A stretch of DNA of 64,000 bases from contig DASWCZ010000061.1 of assembly GCA_036395755.1 (NCBI GenBank), positions 12,682 to 76,681 on the forward strand, read 5' to 3'. Position 1 is the first letter of the stretch. Every line of letters begins with the position of its first letter. Made by a program: the position numbers and the translations under genes. Under the pieces are notes generated by a model that saw only the letters and a list, made by a program, of their open reading frames with translations, ran no database searches and was not told the DNA's origin. Below are positions 51,358-59,957 of this stretch, piece after piece. Source of the DNA: Gp7-AA6 sp036395755 (GTDB lineage: Bacteria > Acidobacteriota > Thermoanaerobaculia > UBA5066 > Gp7-AA6).

Positions 51358-52560
51358 TCAGATTGGAAGCAGCGTCACCTCGAGGATGTCCTTCGTGCTC
51401 GATTCGATGTCACGGAGGATCTCGTCGGAGGGCGCCTGGTTCAGATGAATCCGCGCGACGGCCGCCTTCGCGCCGTCGAACACGACGTTCTCGGTCTCCT
51501 GCACGTTGATGCCAGCCTGCTTGATGCAGTCGAAGACTGCGGCGAGCACGCCGACCCGATCGCAGTGTCGCACGACCAGGAGATGGGTCGCGGGCGACTT
51601 CTTCGCGAGGTTGACGACGTTCGGCGCCCGGCCGGTCTCCTTGTATTCCCGGGCGATCCGCACCGTTTCAGCGGCGATCGCCTCCTGGGCCTGGTCCGTC
51701 GACGCGCCGATGTGGTGCGTCCCGACGACGCCGGGCAGCTGGAAGATCGCGTCCTCGACCGTGCCGGCGCCGCCCGACGGCTCCCCGGCGAAGACATCCA
51801 AGCCGGCGCGGATTCCGCGTTCGCGCACAGCGCGCTCGAGCGCCGCCTGGTCGACGACCTCCGCGCGCGACGTGTTGACGAAGAACGCGCCGGGCCGCAT
51901 GGCCGAGAAAAAGTCTGCGCCGATCAACTTCGTGGTCTCCGATTTCAACGCCACGTGGACGCTGACGACGTCCGCGGCGGCCGCGACCTGGAAGATCGAG
52001 TCCCTGCGTTCGATGGCGAGGTGTCGCGCCTTCTCGACGGTCAGGCTCCGGCTCCAGGCGACGATCGGCATCCCGAAAGCCCGCGCGCGCGGGATCATCT
52101 CGCAGCCGATTCCCCCGACGCCGATCAAACCGAGCGTTCGCCCGAAGAGCCCCCGAGCCTTTGCGTACTCCTTCTTGTTCCAGACGCCGCGCTTCAAGTC
52201 CGCGGTGTTGTCGGGGATGCGCCGGTCGAGAGCGAGGATCAGTCCGAACGCGAGCTCCGCGACCGCAATGGAGTTCTTCCCCGGACAGTTCGCGACGGAG
52301 ATGCCCCGCTCGGACGCGGCCTCGACGTCGATCGTGTTGTAGCCCGCGCCCGCGCGGACCACGAGGGAAAGGTGACCCGTCTCGAGCATGGGCCGGGTCA
52401 CTCTGGTCGAGCGGACGACGAGCACTTCCGCCGCACTCTTCCGGAGGGATTCGGTCAGCGCGTCGTCCTTCGCTTCCGGCTCGTAGAGGACTTCAAAGCC
52501 CGCTTCCGCCAGGCCGCGGCGGCCGGATTCTTCGAACTTGTCGGCGACCAGAACTTTCAC
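51358..52560 (-). CDS. serA: D-3-phosphoglycerate dehydrogenase
   Basis: A 400-residue 2-hydroxyacid dehydrogenase: VVRAGAGYNTIDVEAASERGI, the NAD-binding GLIGVGGIGCEMI, the catalytic Arg in NTSRAEVVD, Glu in DVFAGEPSGG and His in VVGTHHIGAS. A C-terminal ACT-like domain starts near HLLVVRHCDRVGVLAAVFDCI and probably gives serine feedback. The start GTG 52560 lies 15 bases after the DUF1015 stop. Confidence 0.95.
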   Translation of the reverse strand: MKVLVADKFEESGRRGLAEAGFEVLYEPEAKDDALTESLRKSAAEVLVVRSTRVTRPMLETGHLSLVVRAGAGYNTIDVEAASERGISVANCPGKNSIAVAELAFGLILALDRRIPDNTADLKRGVWNKKEYAKARGLFGRTLGLIGVGGIGCEMIPRARAFGMPIVAWSRSLTVEKARHLAIERRDSIFQVAAAADVVSVHVALKSETTKLIGADFFSAMRPGAFFVNTSRAEVVDQAALERAVRERGIRAGLDVFAGEPSGGAGTVEDAIFQLPGVVGTHHIGASTDQAQEAIAAETVRIAREYKETGRAPNVVNLAKKSPATHLLVVRHCDRVGVLAAVFDCIKQAGINVQETENVVFDGAKAAVARIHLNQAPSDEILRDIESSTKDILEVTLLPI

Positions 52561-52574
52561 GGGCAGGGGGAATT

Positions 52575-53798
52575 CTAAATCTCGTGAATCAGCAGCCCAT
52601 CCCGGAGCTTCGGCTCGAACCAGGTGGATTTCGGCGGCATGGTTTCGCCGGCGTCCGCGATCAGGATCAGGTCCTCGACCTGTACGGGAAAAAGCGAGAA
52701 GGCAACCGCGGCCCTTCCTCCGTCGACGGCCTTCTGGAGCTCCTCGGTGCCTCGCCCGCCTCCGACGAAGTCGATCCGCGGGTCCGTGCGAACGTCGCCG
52801 ATCGAGAGCAGCGGCTCGAGGATCTGCTGCTGCAAGAGCGTGACGTCGAGCGCCGCCGACGGCGCGGCGGAATCGGAAGGTAGGCGGATGCCGTACCACC
52901 GCCCCGCCAGATACATGCTCACTTCGGCGCGCTCGACCGGCGCGGCGGGTGCGTCCGCGGAAACCGGAATCCTCTTCTTCAAGGCCGCGAGGAAAGCCGC
53001 CGCCGACCGGCCGCCCAGATCCTTGACGGTCCGGTTGTACGGCAGGATGCGCACCTGGCCCGCGGGGAACGCGACACCCAGGAAGAAATTGGAAGCGTCG
53101 TCCGGGGCGTGATGATCCGTTCGGGACCGGAGCTCCTCTCTCGCCCGGCTCGCGCTCGCAGCCCGATGGTGGCCGTCGGCGATGTAGAGAAGAGGGACGC
53201 GCCCGAACTCGCCGGCGATCTGGCGGGATTCCCCGGCGTCCAGCAGCCAGATCGAGTGCGCGACGCCATCGTCGGCGATGAAGTCGTTCACCGGCGGTGA
53301 CGCCATCGCGCGCGTCACGACTTCGTCGATCGCGGGGCGGTCCCGGTAGGTGAGGAAGACCGGTCCCGTCTGAGCGCGCAGCGAGATCATGTGGCGCGTC
53401 CGGTCGTCTTCCTTGTCCCGCCGCGTGCGCTCGTGCTTGCGCACGCGATCGGCGTCGTAGTCGTCCAAGGAGAACGCCCCGGCGACACCGATCTGGTGGT
53501 GGTTTCCCATCCGCAGCCGGTAGAGGTAGAGGGAGGGCTCGGATTCGCGGATCAGAGGACATTCGCGAGTGAGCCGCTCGAAGTTCTCCGCGGCCTTGCG
53601 GTAGACGTCAGCGGTGTACGGATCGGTTCCCTCCGGAAGGTCGATCTCGGCGCGGGAGACGTGAAGAAAGCTCCATGGATTCCCGGAAGCGAGCGACCGC
53701 GCCTCTTCGGTCGAGACCACGTCGTAGGGGACGGCCGCGACGTCCCGCGCGCGTTGCGGGACCGGACGGAGCGCTCGGAAGGGTCGAAGGATCGCCAC
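52575..53798 (-). CDS. DUF1015 family protein, first gene of the serine operon
   Basis: A 407-residue DUF1015 protein: PFRALRPVPQRARDVAAVPYDVVS at the start, HERTRRDKEDDRTRH, and LLYIADGHHRAASASRA with a conserved GHHR. The function is unproven; members frequently neighbour serA/serC, and kinase-like or serine-linked roles have been proposed. The GTG at 53798 with GGAGGTGAC upstream is preferred over an extension into the divergent region. Confidence 0.9.
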   Translation of the reverse strand: MAILRPFRALRPVPQRARDVAAVPYDVVSTEEARSLASGNPWSFLHVSRAEIDLPEGTDPYTADVYRKAAENFERLTRECPLIRESEPSLYLYRLRMGNHHQIGVAGAFSLDDYDADRVRKHERTRRDKEDDRTRHMISLRAQTGPVFLTYRDRPAIDEVVTRAMASPPVNDFIADDGVAHSIWLLDAGESRQIAGEFGRVPLLYIADGHHRAASASRAREELRSRTDHHAPDDASNFFLGVAFPAGQVRILPYNRTVKDLGGRSAAAFLAALKKRIPVSADAPAAPVERAEVSMYLAGRWYGIRLPSDSAAPSAALDVTLLQQQILEPLLSIGDVRTDPRIDFVGGGRGTEELQKAVDGGRAAVAFSLFPVQVEDLILIADAGETMPPKSTWFEPKLRDGLLIHEI

Positions 53799-53911
53799 GT
53801 CACCTCCGGGCGATGGAGACGACGGCGATTCTAGTGCGCTCTCCGTTCGGATCGCGCTTATGATTCCACGCCGACCGCAAAATTTGAACGACCGGACAAG
53901 GAGAGTGATCG

Positions 53912-54538
53912 ATGGGTCGAATGAAGTCACGTTTCGCGCTCGCGTCGGCGGCTCTCGTCGCGGCCGGATGTTTCTCCTTCGCCTGCCGGAAGGAAGAGGC
54001 TCCCGCTCCGGAGCAGGCGGCTGCTTCCGCCCCTTCGTCCGCGGCGGCGGCCCCGCCGGCCGCTTCGGCCGAGCTCGTGAACGGGGGCCGGTATCTCGTC
54101 ATCGTCATGGCCTGTAACGACTGCCACACTCCTTTCAAGATGGGGAAGAACGGGCCGGAGCCCGACATGAGCCGGATGCTCTCCGGACACCCCGAGAACA
54201 TGAAGATGCCGCCTCCGCCGAAGCTGGAAGGCGGCTGGATGATGGCGGGGTCCGCCACCAACACGGCATGGGCCGGACCCTGGGGGGTGAGTTATACGTC
54301 GAACTTGACGCCGGACCAGAACACCGGGATCGGCATTTGGACCGAAGACATGTTCATCAAGGCCATGCGCACCGGAAAGCACATGGGGACCTCCCGCACG
54401 ATCCTGCCTCCGATGCCGTGGGAGTGGTTCGGAAAGATGCGGGACCAGGAGCTGAAGGCGATCTTCGCGTACTTGAAGTCCATTCCCCCGATCCACAACC
54501 GGGTGCCGGATCCCGAGCCCCCGGCTGCAGCGAAATAG
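53912..54538 (+). CDS. cytochrome c family lipoprotein
   Basis: A 208-residue exported protein with two Cys candidates for a lipobox (ALVAAGCFSFAC). A c-type haem site CNDCH is near residue 69, followed by SRMLSGHPENMKMPPPP, and the distal Met is probably within ILPPMPWEWFGKM; the family ends AIFAYLKSIPP. It carries electrons in the periplasm. The Ala/Pro linker at 30-52 is flexible. The ribosome site is AAGGAG. Confidence 0.88.
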   Translation: MGRMKSRFALASAALVAAGCFSFACRKEEAPAPEQAAASAPSSAAAAPPAASAELVNGGRYLVIVMACNDCHTPFKMGKNGPEPDMSRMLSGHPENMKMPPPPKLEGGWMMAGSATNTAWAGPWGVSYTSNLTPDQNTGIGIWTEDMFIKAMRTGKHMGTSRTILPPMPWEWFGKMRDQELKAIFAYLKSIPPIHNRVPDPEPPAAAK

Positions 54539-54560
54539 CAGCGATTCGCAAGGAGGCCCC

Positions 54561-54749
54561 ATGGGCAAGATCATCGAGTGCCACAAGGTGAACCCGTCGA
54601 GCGACTGCGCGCACGTCGTGCGCGGTCGCGACGAGGACGAAGTCCTGCAGAACGCAGAGGTGCACGCCCGGGAGCATGGCCTCGAGCCGACTCCGGAGCT
54701 CATGGCGCAGGTCCGCTCTTACATTGAGGACGAGCCCGAACGCGCCTGA
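54561..54749 (+). CDS. DUF1059 small protein
   Basis: A 62-residue DUF1059 protein (GKIIECHKVNPSSDCAHVVRG, then HAREHGLEPTPEL). The conserved Cys and His residues suggest metal or redox chemistry, but no function is known. It has an AAGGAGG ribosome site and follows the cytochrome gene by 22 bases. Confidence 0.88.
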   Translation: MGKIIECHKVNPSSDCAHVVRGRDEDEVLQNAEVHAREHGLEPTPELMAQVRSYIEDEPERA

Positions 54750-54780
54750 TCCGCCGGTCCAAGCGCAGACTTTGGACTGA

Positions 54781-55004
54781 ATGACTCTCACCGCGGGAAC
54801 GCGACTCGGCTCCTACGAGATCGTGGCCCCGCTCGGGGCGGGCGGGATGGGAGAGGTTTACCGCGCCCACGACCCCGCTCTCGGCCGGGACGTGGCGATC
54901 AAGGTCCTTCCTGCGGCCGTATCCGCCGACCCCGATCGGGTTACGCCTACACGACGGCGCGCGTCCTCTCGTCGGATCTCTATCTCGCGAGCGGCCTGAA
55001 ATAG
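54781..55004 (+). pseudogene. internally deleted Ser/Thr kinase: N-terminus joined to C-terminal tail
   Basis: Codons 1-53 encode a kinase start (GSYEIVAPLGAGGMGEVYRAHD, DVAIKVLP). From 54939, in a different frame, GYAYTTARVLSSDLYLASGLK and a stop match the usual last residues of the acidobacterial kinase/beta-propeller proteins. The whole middle of the gene is gone. A second N-terminal fragment of the same kind lies at 32294-32491. Confidence 0.7.
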
Positions 55005-55049
55005 CGCCGCCGGACACGGGGATTGCAAGGAAAGACGCGGGGGAGCCTC

Positions 55050-56114
55050 GTGACCGAGAAGGAGAGAGAAGAGGCCGAGCACCTCAAGAAGCAGGGGGAC
55101 GTCAAGGAAGCTCTTGCCCAGACGACGCCTCCTCCCGAGGCGAAAAAGGAGCTCCCGACGAAAAAGAGCCACCGGATCTGGCTCGGCACCTACGCGATTC
55201 TCCTCATCGTCTTTCTCGCCACCTGGATCCTGATCTCGACCGGAGTCGTCACGCTGCCCTCGCGGACCGAAGACGTCGTTCGGCGGGGGAGTCTCGGCGC
55301 CGCGTTCGTCGTGCTCGCGCTGATCGCCGGAAGGGTCGCGGAGATCTACTTCGTGCCGCGGCTGGACAACACGGTCTCTCGCTACAACCTCCGGCGGATC
55401 CTCCGGCTCCTCGTCGCGATCGCGATCGTCCTGATCCTCGTCTCCGCCATCTTCGTGAACTGGTACACGGCGATGGTCTCGTTCGGTTTGATCTCGCTGA
55501 TCCTCGGTTTCGCTCTGCAGACGCCGATCACGAGCTTCATCGGCTGGATCTACATCCTGGTGCGGAAGCCGTACCGGGTCGGGGACCGCATCCTGATCGG
55601 CAACGCGAAAGGGGACGTCATCGACGTCTCCTACCTCGACACGACGCTGTGGGAGTTCGGAGGGCAGTACCTCTCCACGGATCATCCGAGCGGACGGATC
55701 ATCAAGTTCCCGAACTCGAACGTCCTGACGCAGCCGGTATACAACTACTCCTGGCCGCTCTTTCCGTACATCTGGAACGAGATCAAGTTCCAGGTCGCAT
55801 ACGACAGCGACCTCGAATTCGTGGCGAAGACGATGCGCGAGGTCGCGGAACATGAGTTGGGCGAGACGATGATGGAGCGGGTCAAGGTCTACCGAGAGCT
55901 GCTCGCGCAGACGCCGGTCGACGAGCTGGAGGTCCAGGAGCGGCCGGTCATCGTCTTTCGCGTCAGCGACAACACCTGGCTCGAAGCGATCGTCCGTTAC
56001 ATCGTCGATCCCAAAAAGGCCGGGAGGACCAAGACCGACCTGATACAGAAGCTGCTGAAGAAGCTGAACGAGGAGCCGGATCGGGTCGGATTTCCCAAGG
56101 GCAACGCGCGGTGA
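55050..56114 (+). CDS. MscS-type mechanosensitive channel
   Basis: A 354-residue membrane protein: charged N-terminus, transmembrane helices near 45-63, 75-95 and 120-140, the pore-lining helix and beta domain region (SLILGFALQTPITSFIGWIYILVRKPYRVGDRI, cited by LILGFALQTPITSFIGW), then VIDVSYLDTTLWEF and a C-terminal alpha/beta part. It releases solutes under membrane tension. The GTG at 55050 follows GGGGGAG. The TGA overlaps the next GTG. Confidence 0.9.
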   Translation: MTEKEREEAEHLKKQGDVKEALAQTTPPPEAKKELPTKKSHRIWLGTYAILLIVFLATWILISTGVVTLPSRTEDVVRRGSLGAAFVVLALIAGRVAEIYFVPRLDNTVSRYNLRRILRLLVAIAIVLILVSAIFVNWYTAMVSFGLISLILGFALQTPITSFIGWIYILVRKPYRVGDRILIGNAKGDVIDVSYLDTTLWEFGGQYLSTDHPSGRIIKFPNSNVLTQPVYNYSWPLFPYIWNEIKFQVAYDSDLEFVAKTMREVAEHELGETMMERVKVYRELLAQTPVDELEVQERPVIVFRVSDNTWLEAIVRYIVDPKKAGRTKTDLIQKLLKKLNEEPDRVGFPKGNAR

Positions 56115-57442
56115 GCGCTGCCGTCCCGGCGGCGGCGGAACGTGCCGAGCTGCGCTTCCGCACGCGCTTTCCGCTCTGGGGAGTGGCTGGCCTCGCGCTC
56201 TTCGGGCTCGGGCTCTGGGCACTCGCGGCGGACCTCGAAGCGTGGAACGCGGTCTGGTATCTGCCAGCCTGGTACGGCTACCTGCTTGTCTTGGACGCGC
56301 TGATCTACGCGCGCCGCGGCGAGTCTTTCGTCGGCGGCCGAGGACGCGAGCTCGCCTGGATGATGTTCTGGTCCGTCCCGTTCTGGCTTCTCTTCGAGGC
56401 GTACAACGTGCGGCTGCACAACTGGTACTACGTCTTCGGCCTGCGGACCCTGTGGGGCTCCGCGCTCTTGAGCACCCTCGCGTTCGCGACCGTCCTTCCC
56501 GCGTGTTTCTTCCACGCCGAGCTCCTCGAAGCGTTCGGGATCCCGCGCGAAAATCGGGGACGGCCTCTTCTCGTGACCCGGAAGGTGCTCGTCGCCTGCG
56601 CGGTCGGCGGGATCGTCTGCGCCGTCGCTCCGCTCCTCTGGCCGCGATGGGCCTTCTGGATGGTCTGGGGCGCTGCGCTCGGCCTCCCCGAAGTCGTGAA
56701 CTATCGATCCGGCGCGCCGTCTCTGCTCTCCGACCTCGAAGAGGGCCGCCGGACGCGCCTCCTGCGCCTGCTCCTGGGGGGCCTGCTCGCCGGAGCGGTC
56801 TGGGAGATCTTGAACTTCTGGGCCCGCACCAAGTGGATCTACACGGTCCCGGGCTTCGAGAGCTGGAAGCTCCTCGAGATGCCGTTCGCGGGCTTCGGCG
56901 GTTTTCCGGCGCTCGCGCTGTCGGGATTCGCGTACTTCTCCTTTCTCTCGCACCTCCGGGGAAACGGACGGCGCCTGGCAGTCGGCGCCGCGGTCCTCTT
57001 CAGCCTCTGGGCTTCGGTCGCCGCTCTCGATCGAAACGTCCAGTCGGTCCGGCCCGTCCTCTCGGACCTTCCCGCGCTCGACGCCTCCGCGGTCCGGGAG
57101 CTCCGCGCCGCCGGAATTCCGACCCCTGAGCGCCTGGATCGCGCCGTCCGCCGCTACGGTCTCGCCGAGATTGCCGCGCGCACGGGCCTCACCGCGGACG
57201 TCCTCGAGCGCGCCGGGCGGGAGGCGTCGCTCGCCCTTCACAAAGGAATGGGTGTTCCCGCCGCGAAGCTGCTCGAGGCGGCGGGAGTCCGCTCGGTCGC
57301 CGATCTCGCCGCTTCGGATCCCGACGCGCTGACCGTACGCCTCTCCCGGATCGCGGCGGAGCGCGGAGAGGCGCCGCCCCGACCCGAATACGTCCGCGTC
57401 TGGGTTCGCGCGGCGAGCCCCGATGGGGGGCCACGGCGATGA
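56111..57442 (+). CDS. polytopic membrane protein with C-terminal DUF4332/helix-hairpin-helix-like domain
   Basis: A 443-residue protein. Residues 20-305 contain about seven hydrophobic helices (PLWGVAGLALFGLGLWALA, MFWSVPFWLLFEA, TLAFATVLPACFF, VLVACAVGGIVCAVAPLLW). The soluble tail (about 320-425) has two units like DUF4332 (DLPALDASAVRELRAAGIPT; KGMGVPAAKLLEAAGVRSVADLAASDPDAL). Such tails resemble HhH DNA- or protein-binding modules. The function is unknown. It overlaps the MscS and nucleotidase genes at both ends. Confidence 0.78.
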   Translation: MSAAVPAAAERAELRFRTRFPLWGVAGLALFGLGLWALAADLEAWNAVWYLPAWYGYLLVLDALIYARRGESFVGGRGRELAWMMFWSVPFWLLFEAYNVRLHNWYYVFGLRTLWGSALLSTLAFATVLPACFFHAELLEAFGIPRENRGRPLLVTRKVLVACAVGGIVCAVAPLLWPRWAFWMVWGAALGLPEVVNYRSGAPSLLSDLEEGRRTRLLRLLLGGLLAGAVWEILNFWARTKWIYTVPGFESWKLLEMPFAGFGGFPALALSGFAYFSFLSHLRGNGRRLAVGAAVLFSLWASVAALDRNVQSVRPVLSDLPALDASAVRELRAAGIPTPERLDRAVRRYGLAEIAARTGLTADVLERAGREASLALHKGMGVPAAKLLEAAGVRSVADLAASDPDALTVRLSRIAAERGEAPPRPEYVRVWVRAASPDGGPRR

Positions 57443-59121
57443 CGCGCGTTCGCGTTTCGACGATTCGCGGGGCGCTCTTCGCCGTCTGCCTGCTGGAGCT
57501 CGTCTCCTGCGCGGGCACCACCGCTCGCGCACCGGGCGGCGCGGCGGCCGCGCCGCCGTCCGAGTCGCGCTTCACGATCCTGCAGATCAACGACGTCTAT
57601 AAGATCGAAGGGCTCGAGGGCGGACGCCTGGGAGGGCTCGCCCGGGTGCGGACTCTGCGCAGGCGGCTGGAGGCGGAAGGGCGGCCCGTTCTCCTCCTGC
57701 ACGCCGGCGACCTGCTCTTTCCCTCTGTCATGAGCAAGTACCTCCGCGCGCAGCCGATGATCCGGGTTCTGAACCTTCTCGACGGAGATCCCGCCGCTTT
57801 CGACCCGAGCCTCTTCGTGGTCTTCGGCAACCACGAGTTCGACGACCGTGACCCGGGCGTCCTGCTCGGCCGTATCGCGCAGTCCGATTTCTCCTGGGTG
57901 TCGTCGAACGTCCGGTATCGGAGCATCCCGTCCGCGCGCGGCGCGCCCCTCTCGGCGCGTCTCGCAAACGTGCACGACACGGTCGTGAAGGAGATCTCCG
58001 GCGTCCCCGTCGGAATCTTCGGGCTGACGACCGACACCCAGCCGCGCGATTACGTCGCCTACGACTACGACCTTCCCGAACGCCGCGCCGCCGTCGAGCG
58101 GGCGTTGGAGAGGCTCCGCGCGGGCGGTGCGCGAGCGGTCGTGGCGCTCACGCACCAGGACCTCGACGACGACGAGCACCTGGCGCGCGACTTTCCCGCG
58201 ATCGGGCTCGTCGTCGGAGGACACGAGCACATCTTCCTGCAGCGGAAAGTGGGAAGAACCTGGATCACCAAGGCGGATGCGGACGCGAAGACGGCAATCG
58301 TGCACGACGTCCGTATCTCCTCCGACGGATCGCTCGACGATCGGTTCCGAAAAGTCGCGCTGGGGGCCGACGTCGAGAAAGATGCCGCCGTGGACGCCGA
58401 GGTTCGGGCGTCGCTCGCGGAGCTCGCCGCCGCCGCCAAGGCGCAGACGGGACGCGACATCCAGGAGGTCGTGGGAGAAACGCGGAACCTCCTGGAAGGA
58501 GTCGAGCCGGCGGTGCGCGGGCGCGAGACGGCGCTCGGCAACTTTTTGACCGACGTGCTGCGCGAAAGGATGAAGACGGACGTCGGGTTTCTGAACGGCG
58601 GCGCGATCCGCATCAACGACGACATTCCGCCGGGGCCGATCCGCAACTACGATCTCGAAGGCATCTTCTATTTCGACAACGCGGTCGTTTCTTTCGAGAT
58701 CACGGGCGCCGAGCTGCTCGAGCTGCTTCGGACGTCGGTCTCGAAGGTGCACACGGGGCACGGACGTTTCCTGCAGGTCTCTGGGATCCGCTTCCGTTAC
58801 CACGTCGCCGGGACTCCCGAACAGCCGGTGTACACGATTGCCCCCTCCGACGTGGAAGTTTCTCCGCGCGGCGGCGGCTTCCAGCCGCTCGAGCTCGCGC
58901 GGACCTACTCCGCGGCGTCGCTCGACTACGTCTGGGAGAACGGCTACCGCGACGGCTACGCGCTCTTCTCGAAGGGGCGGCGCGGTGGAACGAGCCCGAA
59001 ACGGCTCGACTCGGGCGCGCAGCCGTGGCGGGCGATGACCGAAGAGGCGATCCGCTCGCTTCCGGGTCGGCGCGTCATGACCGCGATCGAGGGACGGATC
59101 GTGAGGGTGGAGATTCCGTAG
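57439..59121 (+). CDS. 5'-nucleotidase / metallophosphatase lipoprotein
   Basis: A 560-residue UshA-like protein. It has a lipoprotein leader ending VCLLELVSC, then the dimetal phosphoesterase domain (ILQINDVYKIEG, HAGDLLFPS, FGNHEFDDRD, ALTHQDLDDD, VVGGHEHIF). The C-terminal 5'-nucleotidase domain follows (GNFLTDVLRERM, GFLNGGAIRINDDI, VRYHVAG-like strand). It should hydrolyse nucleotides outside the cytoplasm. The first metal motif reads NDVYK where NDxHG is usual. The ATG overlaps the preceding stop (ATGA). Confidence 0.88.
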   Translation: MTRVRVSTIRGALFAVCLLELVSCAGTTARAPGGAAAAPPSESRFTILQINDVYKIEGLEGGRLGGLARVRTLRRRLEAEGRPVLLLHAGDLLFPSVMSKYLRAQPMIRVLNLLDGDPAAFDPSLFVVFGNHEFDDRDPGVLLGRIAQSDFSWVSSNVRYRSIPSARGAPLSARLANVHDTVVKEISGVPVGIFGLTTDTQPRDYVAYDYDLPERRAAVERALERLRAGGARAVVALTHQDLDDDEHLARDFPAIGLVVGGHEHIFLQRKVGRTWITKADADAKTAIVHDVRISSDGSLDDRFRKVALGADVEKDAAVDAEVRASLAELAAAAKAQTGRDIQEVVGETRNLLEGVEPAVRGRETALGNFLTDVLRERMKTDVGFLNGGAIRINDDIPPGPIRNYDLEGIFYFDNAVVSFEITGAELLELLRTSVSKVHTGHGRFLQVSGIRFRYHVAGTPEQPVYTIAPSDVEVSPRGGGFQPLELARTYSAASLDYVWENGYRDGYALFSKGRRGGTSPKRLDSGAQPWRAMTEEAIRSLPGRRVMTAIEGRIVRVEIP

Positions 59122-59181
59122 TCCGAGGTCCTCTGTCCGGAGTCCGGAACAGTATTTTGACTTCGGCGGAGCCCGGGCCGG

Positions 59182-59904
59182 CTATCGCTTCGGCGGACGC
59201 GACGGGCGCAGGTCGATGCGCGAGGCGATCGCGCGATCGGGAAAGCGGATCAGATCCGCGACGGCCTCGGCCACGTCGTCGGAAGAGAGCATCCACGAGT
59301 GCTCCCGGTCTCCGTGGGAGTGTCCGAACTCGGTCGCGACCGAGCCGGGCAGGATCGCCGCGACGCGGATTCCCTGGTGCCGTAAATCGAGCATCGAGGA
59401 CTCCGAGAATCCGAGCAGCCCGAACTTCGAAGCGTTGTACGCGCTGCCGCCGGCGAACGCGTTGACCGCGGCCAGCGACCCGATGTTGACGATGAAGCCA
59501 CCGTTCCCCTTCTTCATGAGAGGGACGGCGAAGTAGGTCGCATAGTACGGACCGAAGAGGTTCGTTTCGACGACGGCCCGAAAGCGCTCCGGTTCGAGCT
59601 TCTCGATCGAGTCGAAGTCGCCGATGCCGGCGTTGTTGACGAGCACGTCGAGGCGCCCGAAGGTATCGCCGACGAAGCCCACGAGAGCCTTCTGATCCGT
59701 CTCGCTTCGCGCGTCGGCGGCCTTCCCTGCGAATCTCGCGGACGGAACGAGCTTCTCGAGGCGACCAACCGCGGAAGCGACGCCCTCCGGGTCCCGCGCC
59801 GAGATCGCGACGGCGAAACCTTCGGAGCCGAGCCGGCGGGCGACGGCGAACCCGATCCCGCGGCTTCCTCCGGTGACGAGAGCGACCCGATCGGCTGCCG
59901 GCAT
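59182..59904 (-). CDS. short-chain dehydrogenase/reductase
   Basis: A 240-residue classical SDR: cofactor motif TGGSRGIGFAVA, VNNAGIGDFD, the catalytic Ser in VNIGSLAAV, and Tyr-Lys in AYNASKFGLL. NADP preference is suggested by the basic residue in SARDPEG. The substrate is unknown; 3-oxoacyl reductase-like enzymes have the same pattern. Confidence 0.9.
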   Translation of the reverse strand: MPAADRVALVTGGSRGIGFAVARRLGSEGFAVAISARDPEGVASAVGRLEKLVPSARFAGKAADARSETDQKALVGFVGDTFGRLDVLVNNAGIGDFDSIEKLEPERFRAVVETNLFGPYYATYFAVPLMKKGNGGFIVNIGSLAAVNAFAGGSAYNASKFGLLGFSESSMLDLRHQGIRVAAILPGSVATEFGHSHGDREHSWMLSSDDVAEAVADLIRFPDRAIASRIDLRPSRPPKR

Positions 59905-59957
59905 GCGGGGATGCTATCCGAGGAGCCTCTACGACTGTCAGTGGCAGGTGGGCGGGA

